Assembly (NCBI RefSeq): GCF_030020805.1
Contig: NZ_CP125098.1
Location: 1,406,001 to 1,470,000 of the forward strand
Direction of reading: 5' to 3'
Source: Paenibacillus sp. RC67
GTDB lineage: Bacteria > Bacillota > Bacilli > Paenibacillales > NBRC-103111
DNA length: 64,000 nt
Part shown: piece after piece, positions 1 through 8,490 of the stretch
Layout: every line of letters begins with the position of its first letter
Numbering within the stretch: the stretch's first letter is position 1
Program-made: the position numbers and the translations under genes
Notes under the pieces: model-generated
The model's database searches: none
What the model was told of the DNA's origin: nothing
The model's input: only the letters and a program-made list of their open reading frames with translations

Positions 1-890
1 CCCCTAACGCTTTGGCTCGAAGCTTGATTCAACGCAAGTCCAATACGGTAGGCCTTATGATCCCGGATATTACCGATCCTTTTTTCTCGGCCATGGCTCA
101 TGACGTTGAAGAAGTGCTCTCGGAAAACGGGTATCAGGTCGTCTACGTCAATACGTCTAGAAGACCTGACAAGGAAAAACGGTTTCTGACCAGTGTCATG
201 GAGCGGAAGATGGATGGCATTATCGTAACGCCGGATTTTCTGGATGATGAGGCTATGGAGCTGATGCAGAGGTTGAACATCCCGGTTGTATTTCTTCGCA
301 GACGGCCGCCGGAGACATTGAATATGCCATTCGTGGACGTTAACCATTACGAAGGAACCTGTCGCGCGATGGATTATTTGTTCTCCTTGGGACATAGGCA
401 CATCGGCTTTATTGGGATGCCTCGCTATTCGTTTACCGGTCAGGAACGGTATCGCGGTTATATAGACAGCATGGAGAAACAGGGAATTACCCCGGACCCT
501 CAAGGTATTTCATGGAACGGTCGGACCATTGAGTGCGGATATAAGGCCATGGGGCGATTGCGGGAGCAATTACCGGACATGACGGCTGTATTTGCAGCCA
601 ACGATTTGCTCGGCATCGGCGCTCTGGAGTATACGGCGAAGCACGACATAGCCGTACCGGATCAGATCAGCATTATCGGCTTTGATAATTTGGAAGTGAC
701 GGATCTGCATTGGATTAAGCTGACGACCGTCGCCCAGCCACGCAAAGAGATGGGAAGAAAGGCTGCAGAAATGTTAATGCAGATGATGACGGACAATATG
801 CTCACCGCAGATTCGATTACGCTCGAAACGCAGCTGATTGTGAGGGGTACTTGCTCTTCAATTGCTCAACAATTGGCGTCCAAAGAATAG
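1..890 (+). CDS. LacI/GalR-family transcriptional regulator (5' end outside window)
   Basis: A LacI-family repressor whose DNA-binding helix-turn-helix lies upstream of the window. The reading frame is open from base 3 and begins inside the typical hinge (PNALARSL), followed directly by the periplasmic-binding-protein-like effector domain (NTVGLMIPDITDPFF). The rest keeps family landmarks such as the ANDLLGIGALE and IIGFDN blocks. A TTG at base 12 is not the true start, because the hinge is already in frame before it. The gene ends 94 bp before a phosphatase gene on the same strand. By position it is the likely local regulator of the downstream transport operon, sensing a sugar or sugar phosphate. 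The effector is not known. Confidence 0.9.
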   Translation, partial: PNALARSLIQRKSNTVGLMIPDITDPFFSAMAHDVEEVLSENGYQVVYVNTSRRPDKEKRFLTSVMERKMDGIIVTPDFLDDEAMELMQRLNIPVVFLRRRPPETLNMPFVDVNHYEGTCRAMDYLFSLGHRHIGFIGMPRYSFTGQERYRGYIDSMEKQGITPDPQGISWNGRTIECGYKAMGRLREQLPDMTAVFAANDLLGIGALEYTAKHDIAVPDQISIIGFDNLEVTDLHWIKLTTVAQPRKEMGRKAAEMLMQMMTDNMLTADSITLETQLIVRGTCSSIAQQLASKE

Positions 891-929
891 AGACTTTGCT
901 GTGCTAAGTCTCTCCATTTTTCAGTGAAA

Positions 930-943
930 TGATAACGCTTACT
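930..943. promoter_or_regulatory. LacI/CcpA-type operator candidate 1
   Basis: TGATAACGCTTACT matches the cre-like consensus TGWNANCGNTNNCA at every constrained position except the last. It lies between the regulator and the phosphatase gene, about 40 bp before the start codon. It could bind the local LacI protein or CcpA. Confidence 0.45.
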
Positions 944-984
944 TATCGTCAGTGATTTTGTAAATCGCAGGAGGTCGGCATAGT

Positions 985-1851
985 ATGTCAAACACGGAGG
1001 CAAGCGTTGTGATCCGTTTGGTCGTAGAGAGGGAAGATATCGATCGTCTGCCCAAACGATTTCGTATGTCCACGTCCTTGGTGCCAACAGAAGCCGGAGG
1101 TGAGCCCGATCTAACGGGATTTAGAGAGCTTCAGGCATCGGCAAGCGGTCAGTATTCCCAAAAGGAGCTGAAGAGTCTTATACGCAGCGTAGGGGATGTG
1201 CCTATCATGCTAGTGGATTTGCGGCAGGAAAGCCATGGGTTCGTCAACGGGATGGCGGTCAACTGGCTTGATACCCACAATGGTGTGAATAAAGGGCTGA
1301 CGAACGAAGAGGTGCAGACAGTAAACGCCAGGCTGCTGAACAGCCTGCTTCAAGAAGAATCCATACGATTTGATTATGTCGAAGGCAAGTCGGTATTCAT
1401 AGAGCATCCAATTGAACAGCCTGTACAGGTGCTGAGCGAAGAGGCTTTGGCACAAGCAGAGGGAGTCCAGTATCAGCGTTTTTTTGTTACAGATCATCAT
1501 CGCCCTTTAGACGCGGAAGTGGATCGGTTCATTGCTTGGGTCCAAAAGCTTCCGAAGGGGATGTGGCTTCATTTTCATTGTCGCGGAGGCGTTGGTCGTG
1601 CCAGCACGTTTTTCTGTATGTATGACATGATGAATAATGCGGTGAACGTAAGTCTACACGATATTTTAAATCGAAACAACGCTATCGGCGGAAGAGATTT
1701 CAACCGGATAGACCCGAATGATACGTACAAATATGAAGCGGCCCAGGAACGGCTGGCGTTTATCCGACATTTTTACACTTATTGCGTTCACAACGCACAC
1801 AACCAGTATGAGACTTCTTGGTCACAATGGAATGAAGAACAAGGCTCCTGA
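985..1851 (+). CDS. Cytoplasmic PTP-like phytase (cysteine phosphatase)
   Basis: A 288-residue protein resembling the PTP-like inositol polyphosphatases such as Selenomonas PhyAsr, which remove phosphates from myo-inositol hexakisphosphate through a phospho-cysteine. The conserved DLRQESHGF block, a TDHHRP loop with the probable general acid Asp170, and the P-loop HCRGGVGR (Cys199, Arg205) are all visible, as is the C-terminal family block NQYETSW. The P-loop differs from the usual HCEAGVGRT: Glu is replaced by Arg and the residue after the Arg is Ala then Ser. Unlike known phytases of this type it has no signal peptide, so it should act inside the cell. The start has an AGGAGG site 9 nt upstream. 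It is the first structural gene after the LacI regulator and precedes three binding proteins, which suggests dephosphorylation of an imported substrate. A protein phosphatase role is a less likely alternative. Confidence 0.82.
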   Translation: MSNTEASVVIRLVVEREDIDRLPKRFRMSTSLVPTEAGGEPDLTGFRELQASASGQYSQKELKSLIRSVGDVPIMLVDLRQESHGFVNGMAVNWLDTHNGVNKGLTNEEVQTVNARLLNSLLQEESIRFDYVEGKSVFIEHPIEQPVQVLSEEALAQAEGVQYQRFFVTDHHRPLDAEVDRFIAWVQKLPKGMWLHFHCRGGVGRASTFFCMYDMMNNAVNVSLHDILNRNNAIGGRDFNRIDPNDTYKYEAAQERLAFIRHFYTYCVHNAHNQYETSWSQWNEEQGS

Positions 1852-1887
1852 TCGTTTTACTGAGAGGAGCTTGTCATTGTCCAATGG

Positions 1888-1901
1888 AGAAAGCGCTTAA
1901 T
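1888..1901. promoter_or_regulatory. LacI-type operator candidate 2
   Basis: AGAAAGCGCTTAAT contains the perfect 8-bp palindrome AAGCGCTT typical of LacI-family operators. It lies in the 84-bp gap between the phosphatase and the first binding-protein gene. The outer bases deviate from the cre consensus. Confidence 0.35.
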
Positions 1902-1935
1902 CAAACCGAGTGTACTATTAAAAAGGGGGGTATCC

Positions 1936-3138
1936 ATGAGTAAGACAATAAGAAGATCAACCCTGGCGGCATTGTTATGTTCTATCGTATTAACTGTAAG
2001 CGCATGTGGCGGGTCAGGGGGCAACAGCAAAAGCACCGGCGCTCAGGGGAGTTCAGGAGCGTCAGCGGGTTGGGCTGAGAAGGCGGGATTGAATAAGACG
2101 GAGACGGCGGCAGAGCTTTATGCCAAGGCAAAAGAGGAAGGCAGCGTTGTCCTATACTCCATGTCCAGTCGGGTTAGTGATGTCAAAGATTCTTTCGAGG
2201 CCAAGTACCCTGGCGTGAAAGTGGAAGCCTACAACATCAGCTCGGTCGATATGCTGGAGAAGCTGGTCCGTGAGCATGGCGCGGGTATTTATAATGCGGA
2301 TGTTATTTTCACGAAAGACACGGGCGGCACCTTCACGATGGAGCTGCTGAAAAAGGGTATCGTACACAAATATATGCCAAGCGATCTTGTCGGTAAGATG
2401 GTGGAGCCTTATAAATCTCAAGTAGAGGGACTTGTCCCCTATGTTGAAGTTAGAGGGATCTTCTATAACTCGGATGTGTACAAAACACCTCCGATCACGA
2501 ATTGGTGGGATGTCACAACACCTGAATGGAAAGGACGCTTAATGATAAGCGATCCGATGAAATCGGCGGATACTATGGATTTGTTCCTGGCCTTCGTACA
2601 AAATGCGGAAGATATGAAGCAGGCTTATAAAGATAAATTCGGCAAGGACATTGAATTGAACGGTTCACCGAATGCGGGATACGAATTTATTCGCCGGTTA
2701 TCCAAAAACGATCTCATCCTGACCAATTCGGGCGGAGATATCGTCAAAGCAGTCGGTAAAACAGGGCAAACCAAGCCACCCATCGGGCTGGCTGTCTCCA
2801 CCAAGCTGCGCGAAGCGCAAGGGCAAGGACTGAAGCTAGGTGTATCCTACGATATTAAGCCGAAGGTGTCTCATGTGGAGCAGGCGCTCCTCTATGTGGG
2901 AGATCAATCGAAGCATCCGAATGCGGCTAAGCTGCTCATTCGCTGGATGTCTGGAGAGGCAGACGGCAATGCCGACGGGCTGAAGCCGTTCAATATTTGG
3001 GGGGCATGGCCTACACGATCGGATGTGAAGCAGGTGGAAGATTTACCTCTTGCGAAGCTGAATGTATGGAAATATGATCCGGTCTTCTACTATGAAAACT
3101 CGCCTAAAGTTCGTGATTTCTGGCTGAAGCAGCAGTAA
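1936..3138 (+). CDS. ABC transporter solute-binding lipoprotein, paralogue 1 (Fe3+/AfuA-like)
   Basis: A 400-residue extracellular binding lipoprotein: a basic N-terminus, a hydrophobic stretch and a VSAC lipobox (Cys24) precede a type 2 binding-protein fold. It belongs to the family of FbpA/AfuA-like proteins, whose members bind ferric iron but also phosphorylated sugars. Landmarks shared with its two downstream neighbours are YNADVIF, PPITNWWD, TPEWKGR and the C-terminal RWMSGEADG block. A strong GGGGGG-type ribosome site precedes the ATG. The gene is separated from paralogue 2 by 86 bp containing a LacI-like operator. The permease and ATPase it would serve are encoded at 6651-9630. The ligand is inferred from neighbours only; iron remains an alternative. 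Confidence 0.88.
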   Translation: MSKTIRRSTLAALLCSIVLTVSACGGSGGNSKSTGAQGSSGASAGWAEKAGLNKTETAAELYAKAKEEGSVVLYSMSSRVSDVKDSFEAKYPGVKVEAYNISSVDMLEKLVREHGAGIYNADVIFTKDTGGTFTMELLKKGIVHKYMPSDLVGKMVEPYKSQVEGLVPYVEVRGIFYNSDVYKTPPITNWWDVTTPEWKGRLMISDPMKSADTMDLFLAFVQNAEDMKQAYKDKFGKDIELNGSPNAGYEFIRRLSKNDLILTNSGGDIVKAVGKTGQTKPPIGLAVSTKLREAQGQGLKLGVSYDIKPKVSHVEQALLYVGDQSKHPNAAKLLIRWMSGEADGNADGLKPFNIWGAWPTRSDVKQVEDLPLAKLNVWKYDPVFYYENSPKVRDFWLKQQ

Positions 3139-3165
3139 ACGGACTGCAACCGCAAGAGAATGAAT

Positions 3166-3179
3166 TGCAAACGTTATCA
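3166..3179. promoter_or_regulatory. LacI/CcpA-type operator candidate 3
   Basis: TGCAAACGTTATCA fits the cre-like consensus TGWNANCGNTNNCA except for C at position 3. It lies in the gap before the second binding-protein gene, so the LacI or CcpA signal recurs inside the gene set. Confidence 0.4.
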
Positions 3180-3224
3180 TCGATGGATGTGCCTGTAAAT
3201 TAGGAAACGGGAGGCTTCATCACA

Positions 3225-4445
3225 ATGAGAAAAAAGCGCAAGGCGGTTAACGCGTTGCTGGTTGCCTTTTCGATGATGTTCATGCTTGCTGCATGCAATG
3301 CCGCTCCTGGAAAAGGAAGTCAAGCGGAAGGCAACGGCAAGCAGGCGGCGGCAGGAAACGTTCAGGCAGCGAATGAATGGGCAGAGAAGAACGGTTTGAA
3401 TAAGACGGAGACCGTCGACGAGCTGTATGCCAAAGCGAAGCAGGAAGGCAAAGTGGTTGTGTACTCCCAATCCAGCCGAATTAAAGATGTGAAGGCGACC
3501 TTTGAAGCCAAATATCCGGGAATCAAGGTGGAAGCCTTTAACATGTCGACGAATGATATTGTAGAGAAGGTGATTCGGGAGCAAGCTGCGGGCATTTACA
3601 ATGCCGACGTCATCTTCGTCAAGGATGCCAGCGGTGCTGTTTCCACGGAGCTGACTACGAAGAAGCTGGTTCACAAATATTTGCCGACCGATTTGTCAGC
3701 GAAGATGGTCGAGCCTTATAAGAGCAAGAGCAGCGGTCTGGTGCCGTACTTCAGTTTAAGAGCCATCTTCTACAACACCGATGTATACAAAACGCCTCCC
3801 GTCACGAACTGGTGGGATTTGACAATGCCGGAGTGGAAGGGCAAGGTGCTGCTGAACGATCCGATCGATTCGGCGGATATGATGGATTTATTCCTCGCCA
3901 TGGTCCAGCATGCGGATGAGATGAAGCAGGCCTACAAAGATAAATTCGGCAAGGACATCGTCCTTGAAGGAACGGAAAATGCCGCCTATGAGTTCATCAA
4001 ACGTTTCCTTAAAAATGACCCCGTTCTAATGAAGTCAAGCGACGAAGTAGTGGAAGCTGTTGGCGTCACGAGCCAAGGAAAACCTCCTATAGGCATAGGC
4101 GCATCCAGCAAGCTGAGAGATGTCGTCGATAAAAAGATGAGCATAGCTGCTACCTATGACGTGCTTCCACGCATATCGGTAGTTGGACCTTCTTACTTGT
4201 ACGTGGCAGATAAAGCGCCGAACGTCAATGCAGCCAAGCTGATGATTCGTTGGATGGCTGGGGAAGCCGATGGGAAAGCGGACGGATTCAAGCCTTTTAA
4301 TGTGATGGGCTCCTGGTCCACTCGAACCGATAACGGACGGACCGACCAGCTTCCGATCGATAAACTCCATGTGTGGGATTATGACTCCGACTTTTTTTAC
4401 AAAAATTTTGTGAAGTTCAGAGAGTTTTGGCTCAAAATGCAGTGA
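3225..4445 (+). CDS. ABC transporter solute-binding lipoprotein, paralogue 2
   Basis: A 406-residue lipoprotein with a LAAC lipobox (Cys24). It is clearly a tandem paralogue of the preceding gene: both carry WAEK.GLNKTET near residue 50, a KQEGKVVVY-like strand, YNADVIF, the NWWDLT and MPEWKGK block and the C-terminal RWMAGEADGKADG segment. It should bind the same class of solute outside the membrane and deliver it to the operon's permease. The spacing to paralogue 3 is only 31 bp, so those two are probably co-transcribed. Sequence divergence in the variable loops suggests different ligand preference rather than a very recent copy. Confidence 0.87.
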   Translation: MRKKRKAVNALLVAFSMMFMLAACNAAPGKGSQAEGNGKQAAAGNVQAANEWAEKNGLNKTETVDELYAKAKQEGKVVVYSQSSRIKDVKATFEAKYPGIKVEAFNMSTNDIVEKVIREQAAGIYNADVIFVKDASGAVSTELTTKKLVHKYLPTDLSAKMVEPYKSKSSGLVPYFSLRAIFYNTDVYKTPPVTNWWDLTMPEWKGKVLLNDPIDSADMMDLFLAMVQHADEMKQAYKDKFGKDIVLEGTENAAYEFIKRFLKNDPVLMKSSDEVVEAVGVTSQGKPPIGIGASSKLRDVVDKKMSIAATYDVLPRISVVGPSYLYVADKAPNVNAAKLMIRWMAGEADGKADGFKPFNVMGSWSTRTDNGRTDQLPIDKLHVWDYDSDFFYKNFVKFREFWLKMQ

Positions 4446-4476
4446 TGAACTCACTATAGGAAAGCAGGGGATTTTA

Positions 4477-5685
4477 ATGAAAAGAGCGAGGATGACTTGC
4501 GCATTGCTTCTGACCTTCAGCATGGTAATCGCAGCCTGCAGCACTTCAACCCCCAAGACTTCAACAGATAAAGCAGCAAGCGGAGGAGCAGCCACAGGAG
4601 GACAAGGCAAATCGGAGTGGGCGGAACAGAACGGCTTATATAAGACAGAGACGGTGGATGAGCTTTACGAAAAAGCTAAAAAAGAAGGGAAAGTAACGGT
4701 TTATTCGACTTCAGGGCGGATTAACGATGTGGAAAAGACGTTCGAGAAAAAATATCCCGGCATCCAACTGGAGGCGTTTGATCTAAAGTCCAATGTCATT
4801 ATGGATAAGGTGATTCGTGAGCAGGCGGCAGGCATTTTCAATGCTGATCTGGTGTTAACGAAAGAAGTAGGCGGAGGCATCGAGGAAGAGCTGGTCAAGA
4901 AAGGCATGCTGTTCAAATATCTTCCCGATGATATCGCAGCGCATGTCTTCGAGCCGTGGCGGAGCAAAGGGATCGCTTTCGTTCCGTATCTGGAATTCCG
5001 TACGTTGTTCTACAACACAGAGCAGAACAAGACGCCTCCGGTCAATAACTGGTGGGATTTGACGACACCGGAATGGAAGAACAGGGTGCTCATGGTTGAT
5101 CCGCTTCAGTCTCCGGCGCAAATGGATATGTTTGTAGCATTTGTTGTCAATTCAGATGAAATGGCCAAAGCCTACAAAGAGAAGTTCGGTTCGGACATCG
5201 TTTTGAATGGAACCCCGAACGCGGGCTATGAATTTTTACAGCGTTTCTACAAAAACGTCATTCTCGTCAAAGCGAGCGGTGACGGTCAAGATGCAGTTGG
5301 TAAAGCAGCGCCGAACAAACCGGCTCCCGTGTTCATCGGCGTGTCGGGAGACATTCGCAAAATGGCGGACAAAGGCTTGAAGGCCGACATCATTTGGGAT
5401 ATGAAGCCGAAGCTGTCGGTCGTGGACGAAGGCTTGCTATTCGTAGGCAACAAAGCGCCCCATCCTAATGCGGCGAAGCTGCTGCTGCGATGGATGGCTG
5501 GGGAAGCGGATGGCAAAGGGGAAGGCACAGCGCCGTTTAACGAAATCGGCTCCTGGATGACCCGCTCTGATGTGCAGCACAAGAACAGCAAAAACATCAA
5601 TGAGCTGAATGTGTGGCAGTACGACAGCGAGAAATTTTACAAGGTGTATCAGGATGTCGTCAATTTCTGGATCAAGAATCAATAG
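4477..5685 (+). CDS. ABC transporter solute-binding lipoprotein, paralogue 3
   Basis: The third tandem binding lipoprotein, 402 residues, lipobox IAAC with Cys21. It keeps the family blocks WAEQNGLYKTETVDELYEKAKKEG, NNWWDLTTPEWKN and RWMAGEADGKGEG but departs from the other two in the middle region (FNADLVLTKEVGGG in place of YNADVIF.KD). It has an AGCAGGGGA ribosome site and no operator-like sequence in the short gap before it. It is followed after 36 bp by the isomerase-like gene. Three binding proteins for one permease/ATPase pair suggests a broadened substrate range, for example differently phosphorylated forms of one compound. Confidence 0.87.
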   Translation: MKRARMTCALLLTFSMVIAACSTSTPKTSTDKAASGGAATGGQGKSEWAEQNGLYKTETVDELYEKAKKEGKVTVYSTSGRINDVEKTFEKKYPGIQLEAFDLKSNVIMDKVIREQAAGIFNADLVLTKEVGGGIEEELVKKGMLFKYLPDDIAAHVFEPWRSKGIAFVPYLEFRTLFYNTEQNKTPPVNNWWDLTTPEWKNRVLMVDPLQSPAQMDMFVAFVVNSDEMAKAYKEKFGSDIVLNGTPNAGYEFLQRFYKNVILVKASGDGQDAVGKAAPNKPAPVFIGVSGDIRKMADKGLKADIIWDMKPKLSVVDEGLLFVGNKAPHPNAAKLLLRWMAGEADGKGEGTAPFNEIGSWMTRSDVQHKNSKNINELNVWQYDSEKFYKVYQDVVNFWIKNQ

Positions 5686-5721
5686 ATCGACAAGTACACA
5701 ATCGAAACGGAGTGTTGGCCT

Positions 5722-6621
5722 ATGTTAGGGTTTTCGATACAAAGCCCTGTATTTCTTGGAAAATCGAGCAAGGACAGTCCCAACGATTTAATTGCTCATT
5801 ATGACCGGGTGGAGCTGCTGCTGGATGCGCTGAAGTCTAGTGGAGTAGGATCGATCGAAATCAGGATATTGCCACGGGGGGCGGACGAGTGGGCTTATCG
5901 TGATCTTATCCAAACCATTTGGGATGTAGGGCTTCAAGTGACGATTCACGGGCATGTGGCGGGGGAGCATCCGGGCTCCCGATTCGCCGAAATTTATCCT
6001 TCTATGTCCTATGTGCTGAAGCATTTTCACAAATATCAGGATAGCTTGACGATGGCGCTGCATGCCTTCGATGCCAAGACAGGTTCGGAGGAGGAGCTTC
6101 ATCGCCAGACGGTCGAACTTCTGCAGGATTGGGTCGGGATGATAGATGCCGAGCAGCTTCCGCTTCGTATCGGAATTGAGAATAATCGCAAAAAGTCGAG
6201 TAAGGTAGATCCCGGCGACTCCATTGAGGGCGTTCTAAGGATTGTGAACGAGGTGAACAGCCCTTATGTCGGTATCACTTGGGATATGGGGCATTTTTAC
6301 TCGAATCTGCTGGATGTACACGGTTTGAAAGAGCTGCCGGAGGAGCCGATGCTCGATTTGCCTCCCGCTGAATTTTTGCAAAAGGCCATCCATACGCATA
6401 TTCACGGCATGGGAGCGACGGGAACTCATAATCCTTTGACACGCAGGAACAGTCTCCCATTGGAGCATTATGTCTCAGCTCTTCAGCAAGCTGGATATAA
6501 AGGAAAATACAATTTGGAGCTCACAATGAACAAGTTCGATCAGGACCAATCGCTATGCGCGCATGTTCTGGATTCGGTCAGACGATTGCAGGCTGCGGCA
6601 TTACTCGAATCGACAACATAA
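5722..6621 (+). CDS. Sugar phosphate isomerase/epimerase family TIM-barrel protein
   Basis: A 299-residue protein of the AP-endonuclease-2 / xylose-isomerase-like TIM-barrel family, which includes inosose dehydratases and isomerases of inositol catabolism (IolE, IolI) and many sugar epimerases. Likely metal ligands are visible: IGIENN (Glu), GITWDMGH (Asp, His), HTHIHG and NLELT (Glu). No signal peptide is present, so it is cytoplasmic. It lies between the binding proteins and the permease gene in the same orientation with short gaps, which argues that it processes the imported solute. The exact reaction cannot be read from the sequence; a cyclitol or sugar epimerase or dehydratase is likely. 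Confidence 0.8.
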   Translation: MLGFSIQSPVFLGKSSKDSPNDLIAHYDRVELLLDALKSSGVGSIEIRILPRGADEWAYRDLIQTIWDVGLQVTIHGHVAGEHPGSRFAEIYPSMSYVLKHFHKYQDSLTMALHAFDAKTGSEEELHRQTVELLQDWVGMIDAEQLPLRIGIENNRKKSSKVDPGDSIEGVLRIVNEVNSPYVGITWDMGHFYSNLLDVHGLKELPEEPMLDLPPAEFLQKAIHTHIHGMGATGTHNPLTRRNSLPLEHYVSALQQAGYKGKYNLELTMNKFDQDQSLCAHVLDSVRRLQAAALLESTT

Positions 6622-6650
6622 CAGCAATGGGCTGTAAAGGGGTGTAAGAG

Positions 6651-8489
6651 GTGAACAATATCGAATATTCAGGCAGGTCGGCTCCCAAGTACTCGATGAC
6701 TCGTGCCGTCAATCTGATAAAAGGCTTTTTTACGAATCCGTTATATTTGATCAGTACTATCGCCATTATTTTTCTTGGCTACACCATTGTTATTCCTATG
6801 TGGGAAATTGTATCGCACACCTTCACATGGCATCAGGAGGATATTAGGGCCAATCCGGGAGCCGTACCAGGTGAATTGACGCTAAATCATTGGATGCATG
6901 TGCTGTACAGTGATATCAGCCAATCGATCTTTTACAAACCGTTGTTAAATTCCTTCAATATCGCAATATTCGTCTCGATTTTCTCTATGATTATCGGAGG
7001 CGGCCTGGCGTGGCTCGTGACACGAACCGATCTTCCTTACAAGAAGGCATGGGCGTTCCTGGCGATTATTCCTTACATGCTGCCTTCCTGGATTAAATCG
7101 TTCGCCTGGCTGATCGTATTCAAGAATGACCGCGTGGGCGGGACGCAGGGGATGCTGCAGTATGTATTCGGTATCAATCCTCCTGACTGGATATCGTACG
7201 GCTTTCTTCCGATCTCCATCGTGCTGGTTGCTCACTATTACACCTTCTTTTATTTGCTCATTGCCGTATCCCTCAGCTCGATCAACAGCAGCTTGGAAGA
7301 AACAGCTGATATTTTGGGAGCAAGCCGCTTCGCCATTCTTAGAAAAATTACGTTCCCGCTGGTGCTTCCTGCTATCCTTTCGGCATTAATATTGACCTTC
7401 TCCAAAAGTATGGGAACGTTCGGGGCTGCAGCGTTTCTCGGTCTTCCGGTCAAATACTATACGATTGCGACCATGCTTTACGGCAGTATGAAGAACCGGA
7501 TGATCTCCGATGCTTACGTGCTGAGCTTGATCCTGATTATCATCTCGTCACTGACCATCTACTTCAACCAACGCGCTATCGGTAAGCGCAAGAGCTACGC
7601 CACCATTGGGGGCAAAGATTCAAGGAAAAACTTGAATCCTCTCGGACGCTGGAAAATTCCTGCTGTCGCTGCCGTCTTCCTGTTTATGTTCTCTGCGGGT
7701 ATTTTTCCCTTGCTGCTTCTCTTATGGCAAACGTTCATGCTGCAGGACGGCAACTACAGTCTGAGCAACCTGACAACACACTATTGGTTCGGTGATTCGG
7801 ACTTCTCTATCGCTTCCGGTGAAGTGGGAATTTTGAAAAGCGATACGATTTGGCTGGGCTTAAAAAATTCTTTACAAATCGCATTGCTGGCGGCTTCAAT
7901 CGCGGCTATAATGGGTTTAATATTCGGATATGTTATTTCCAAAGGAAGGAAAACGCTTTCCGGAAAACTGGTAGAGCAGCTTTCATTCATGCCTTACCTG
8001 ATTCCAGGCATCTCCTTCGCCGCCATTTATTTGTCCATGTTCGCACAGCCGCATTTGCTGCTTCCCGCCTTGTACGGAACCTTGTCCATCGTCATCTTAA
8101 TTACGATCGTCAAAGAGCTGCCATTCGCTACCCGATCGGGTACGAGCACCATGCTGCAAATCAGCGGAGAGCTGGAGGAAGCAGCCAAGCTGCACGGGGC
8201 CTCCTGGTTCCGGCGATTCTTCAACATCATGGTGCCGCTTAGCCGCAAGGGTCTCATAAGCGCCTTCCTGCTCTTGTTTATAAGCGCAATGAAGGAACTG
8301 GATCTGATCATCCTGCTCGTGACGCCGAAGACAAGCACGTTGACGACACTGACGTTCCGCTACGCGGAGAAGGGTTACCAGCAATATGCTGACGCTATCG
8401 TTATCATTATTATCGGAATTATATTGATTACGAATTTTGTTGCGACGAAGTACGGCAAAGCCGATCTTTCGAAGGGCATAGGAGGATAA
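6651..8489 (+). CDS. ABC transporter permease, two fused transmembrane domains (FbpB/AfuB-like)
   Basis: A 612-residue inner-membrane protein made of two binding-protein-dependent permease domains in tandem, as in FbpB and AfuB. Each half carries an ATPase-contacting EAA loop: EETADILGASRFAIL in the first and LEEAAKLHGASWFRRF in the second. About twelve hydrophobic segments are visible, beginning near residue 30 (NPLYLISTIAIIFLGY). The start is GTG preceded by AAGAG. It ends 1 bp before the ATPase gene, so both are surely translated from one message. With the three binding proteins and the ATPase it makes a complete importer. Confidence 0.92.
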   Translation: MNNIEYSGRSAPKYSMTRAVNLIKGFFTNPLYLISTIAIIFLGYTIVIPMWEIVSHTFTWHQEDIRANPGAVPGELTLNHWMHVLYSDISQSIFYKPLLNSFNIAIFVSIFSMIIGGGLAWLVTRTDLPYKKAWAFLAIIPYMLPSWIKSFAWLIVFKNDRVGGTQGMLQYVFGINPPDWISYGFLPISIVLVAHYYTFFYLLIAVSLSSINSSLEETADILGASRFAILRKITFPLVLPAILSALILTFSKSMGTFGAAAFLGLPVKYYTIATMLYGSMKNRMISDAYVLSLILIIISSLTIYFNQRAIGKRKSYATIGGKDSRKNLNPLGRWKIPAVAAVFLFMFSAGIFPLLLLLWQTFMLQDGNYSLSNLTTHYWFGDSDFSIASGEVGILKSDTIWLGLKNSLQIALLAASIAAIMGLIFGYVISKGRKTLSGKLVEQLSFMPYLIPGISFAAIYLSMFAQPHLLLPALYGTLSIVILITIVKELPFATRSGTSTMLQISGELEEAAKLHGASWFRRFFNIMVPLSRKGLISAFLLLFISAMKELDLIILLVTPKTSTLTTLTFRYAEKGYQQYADAIVIIIIGIILITNFVATKYGKADLSKGIGG

Positions 8490-8490
8490 T

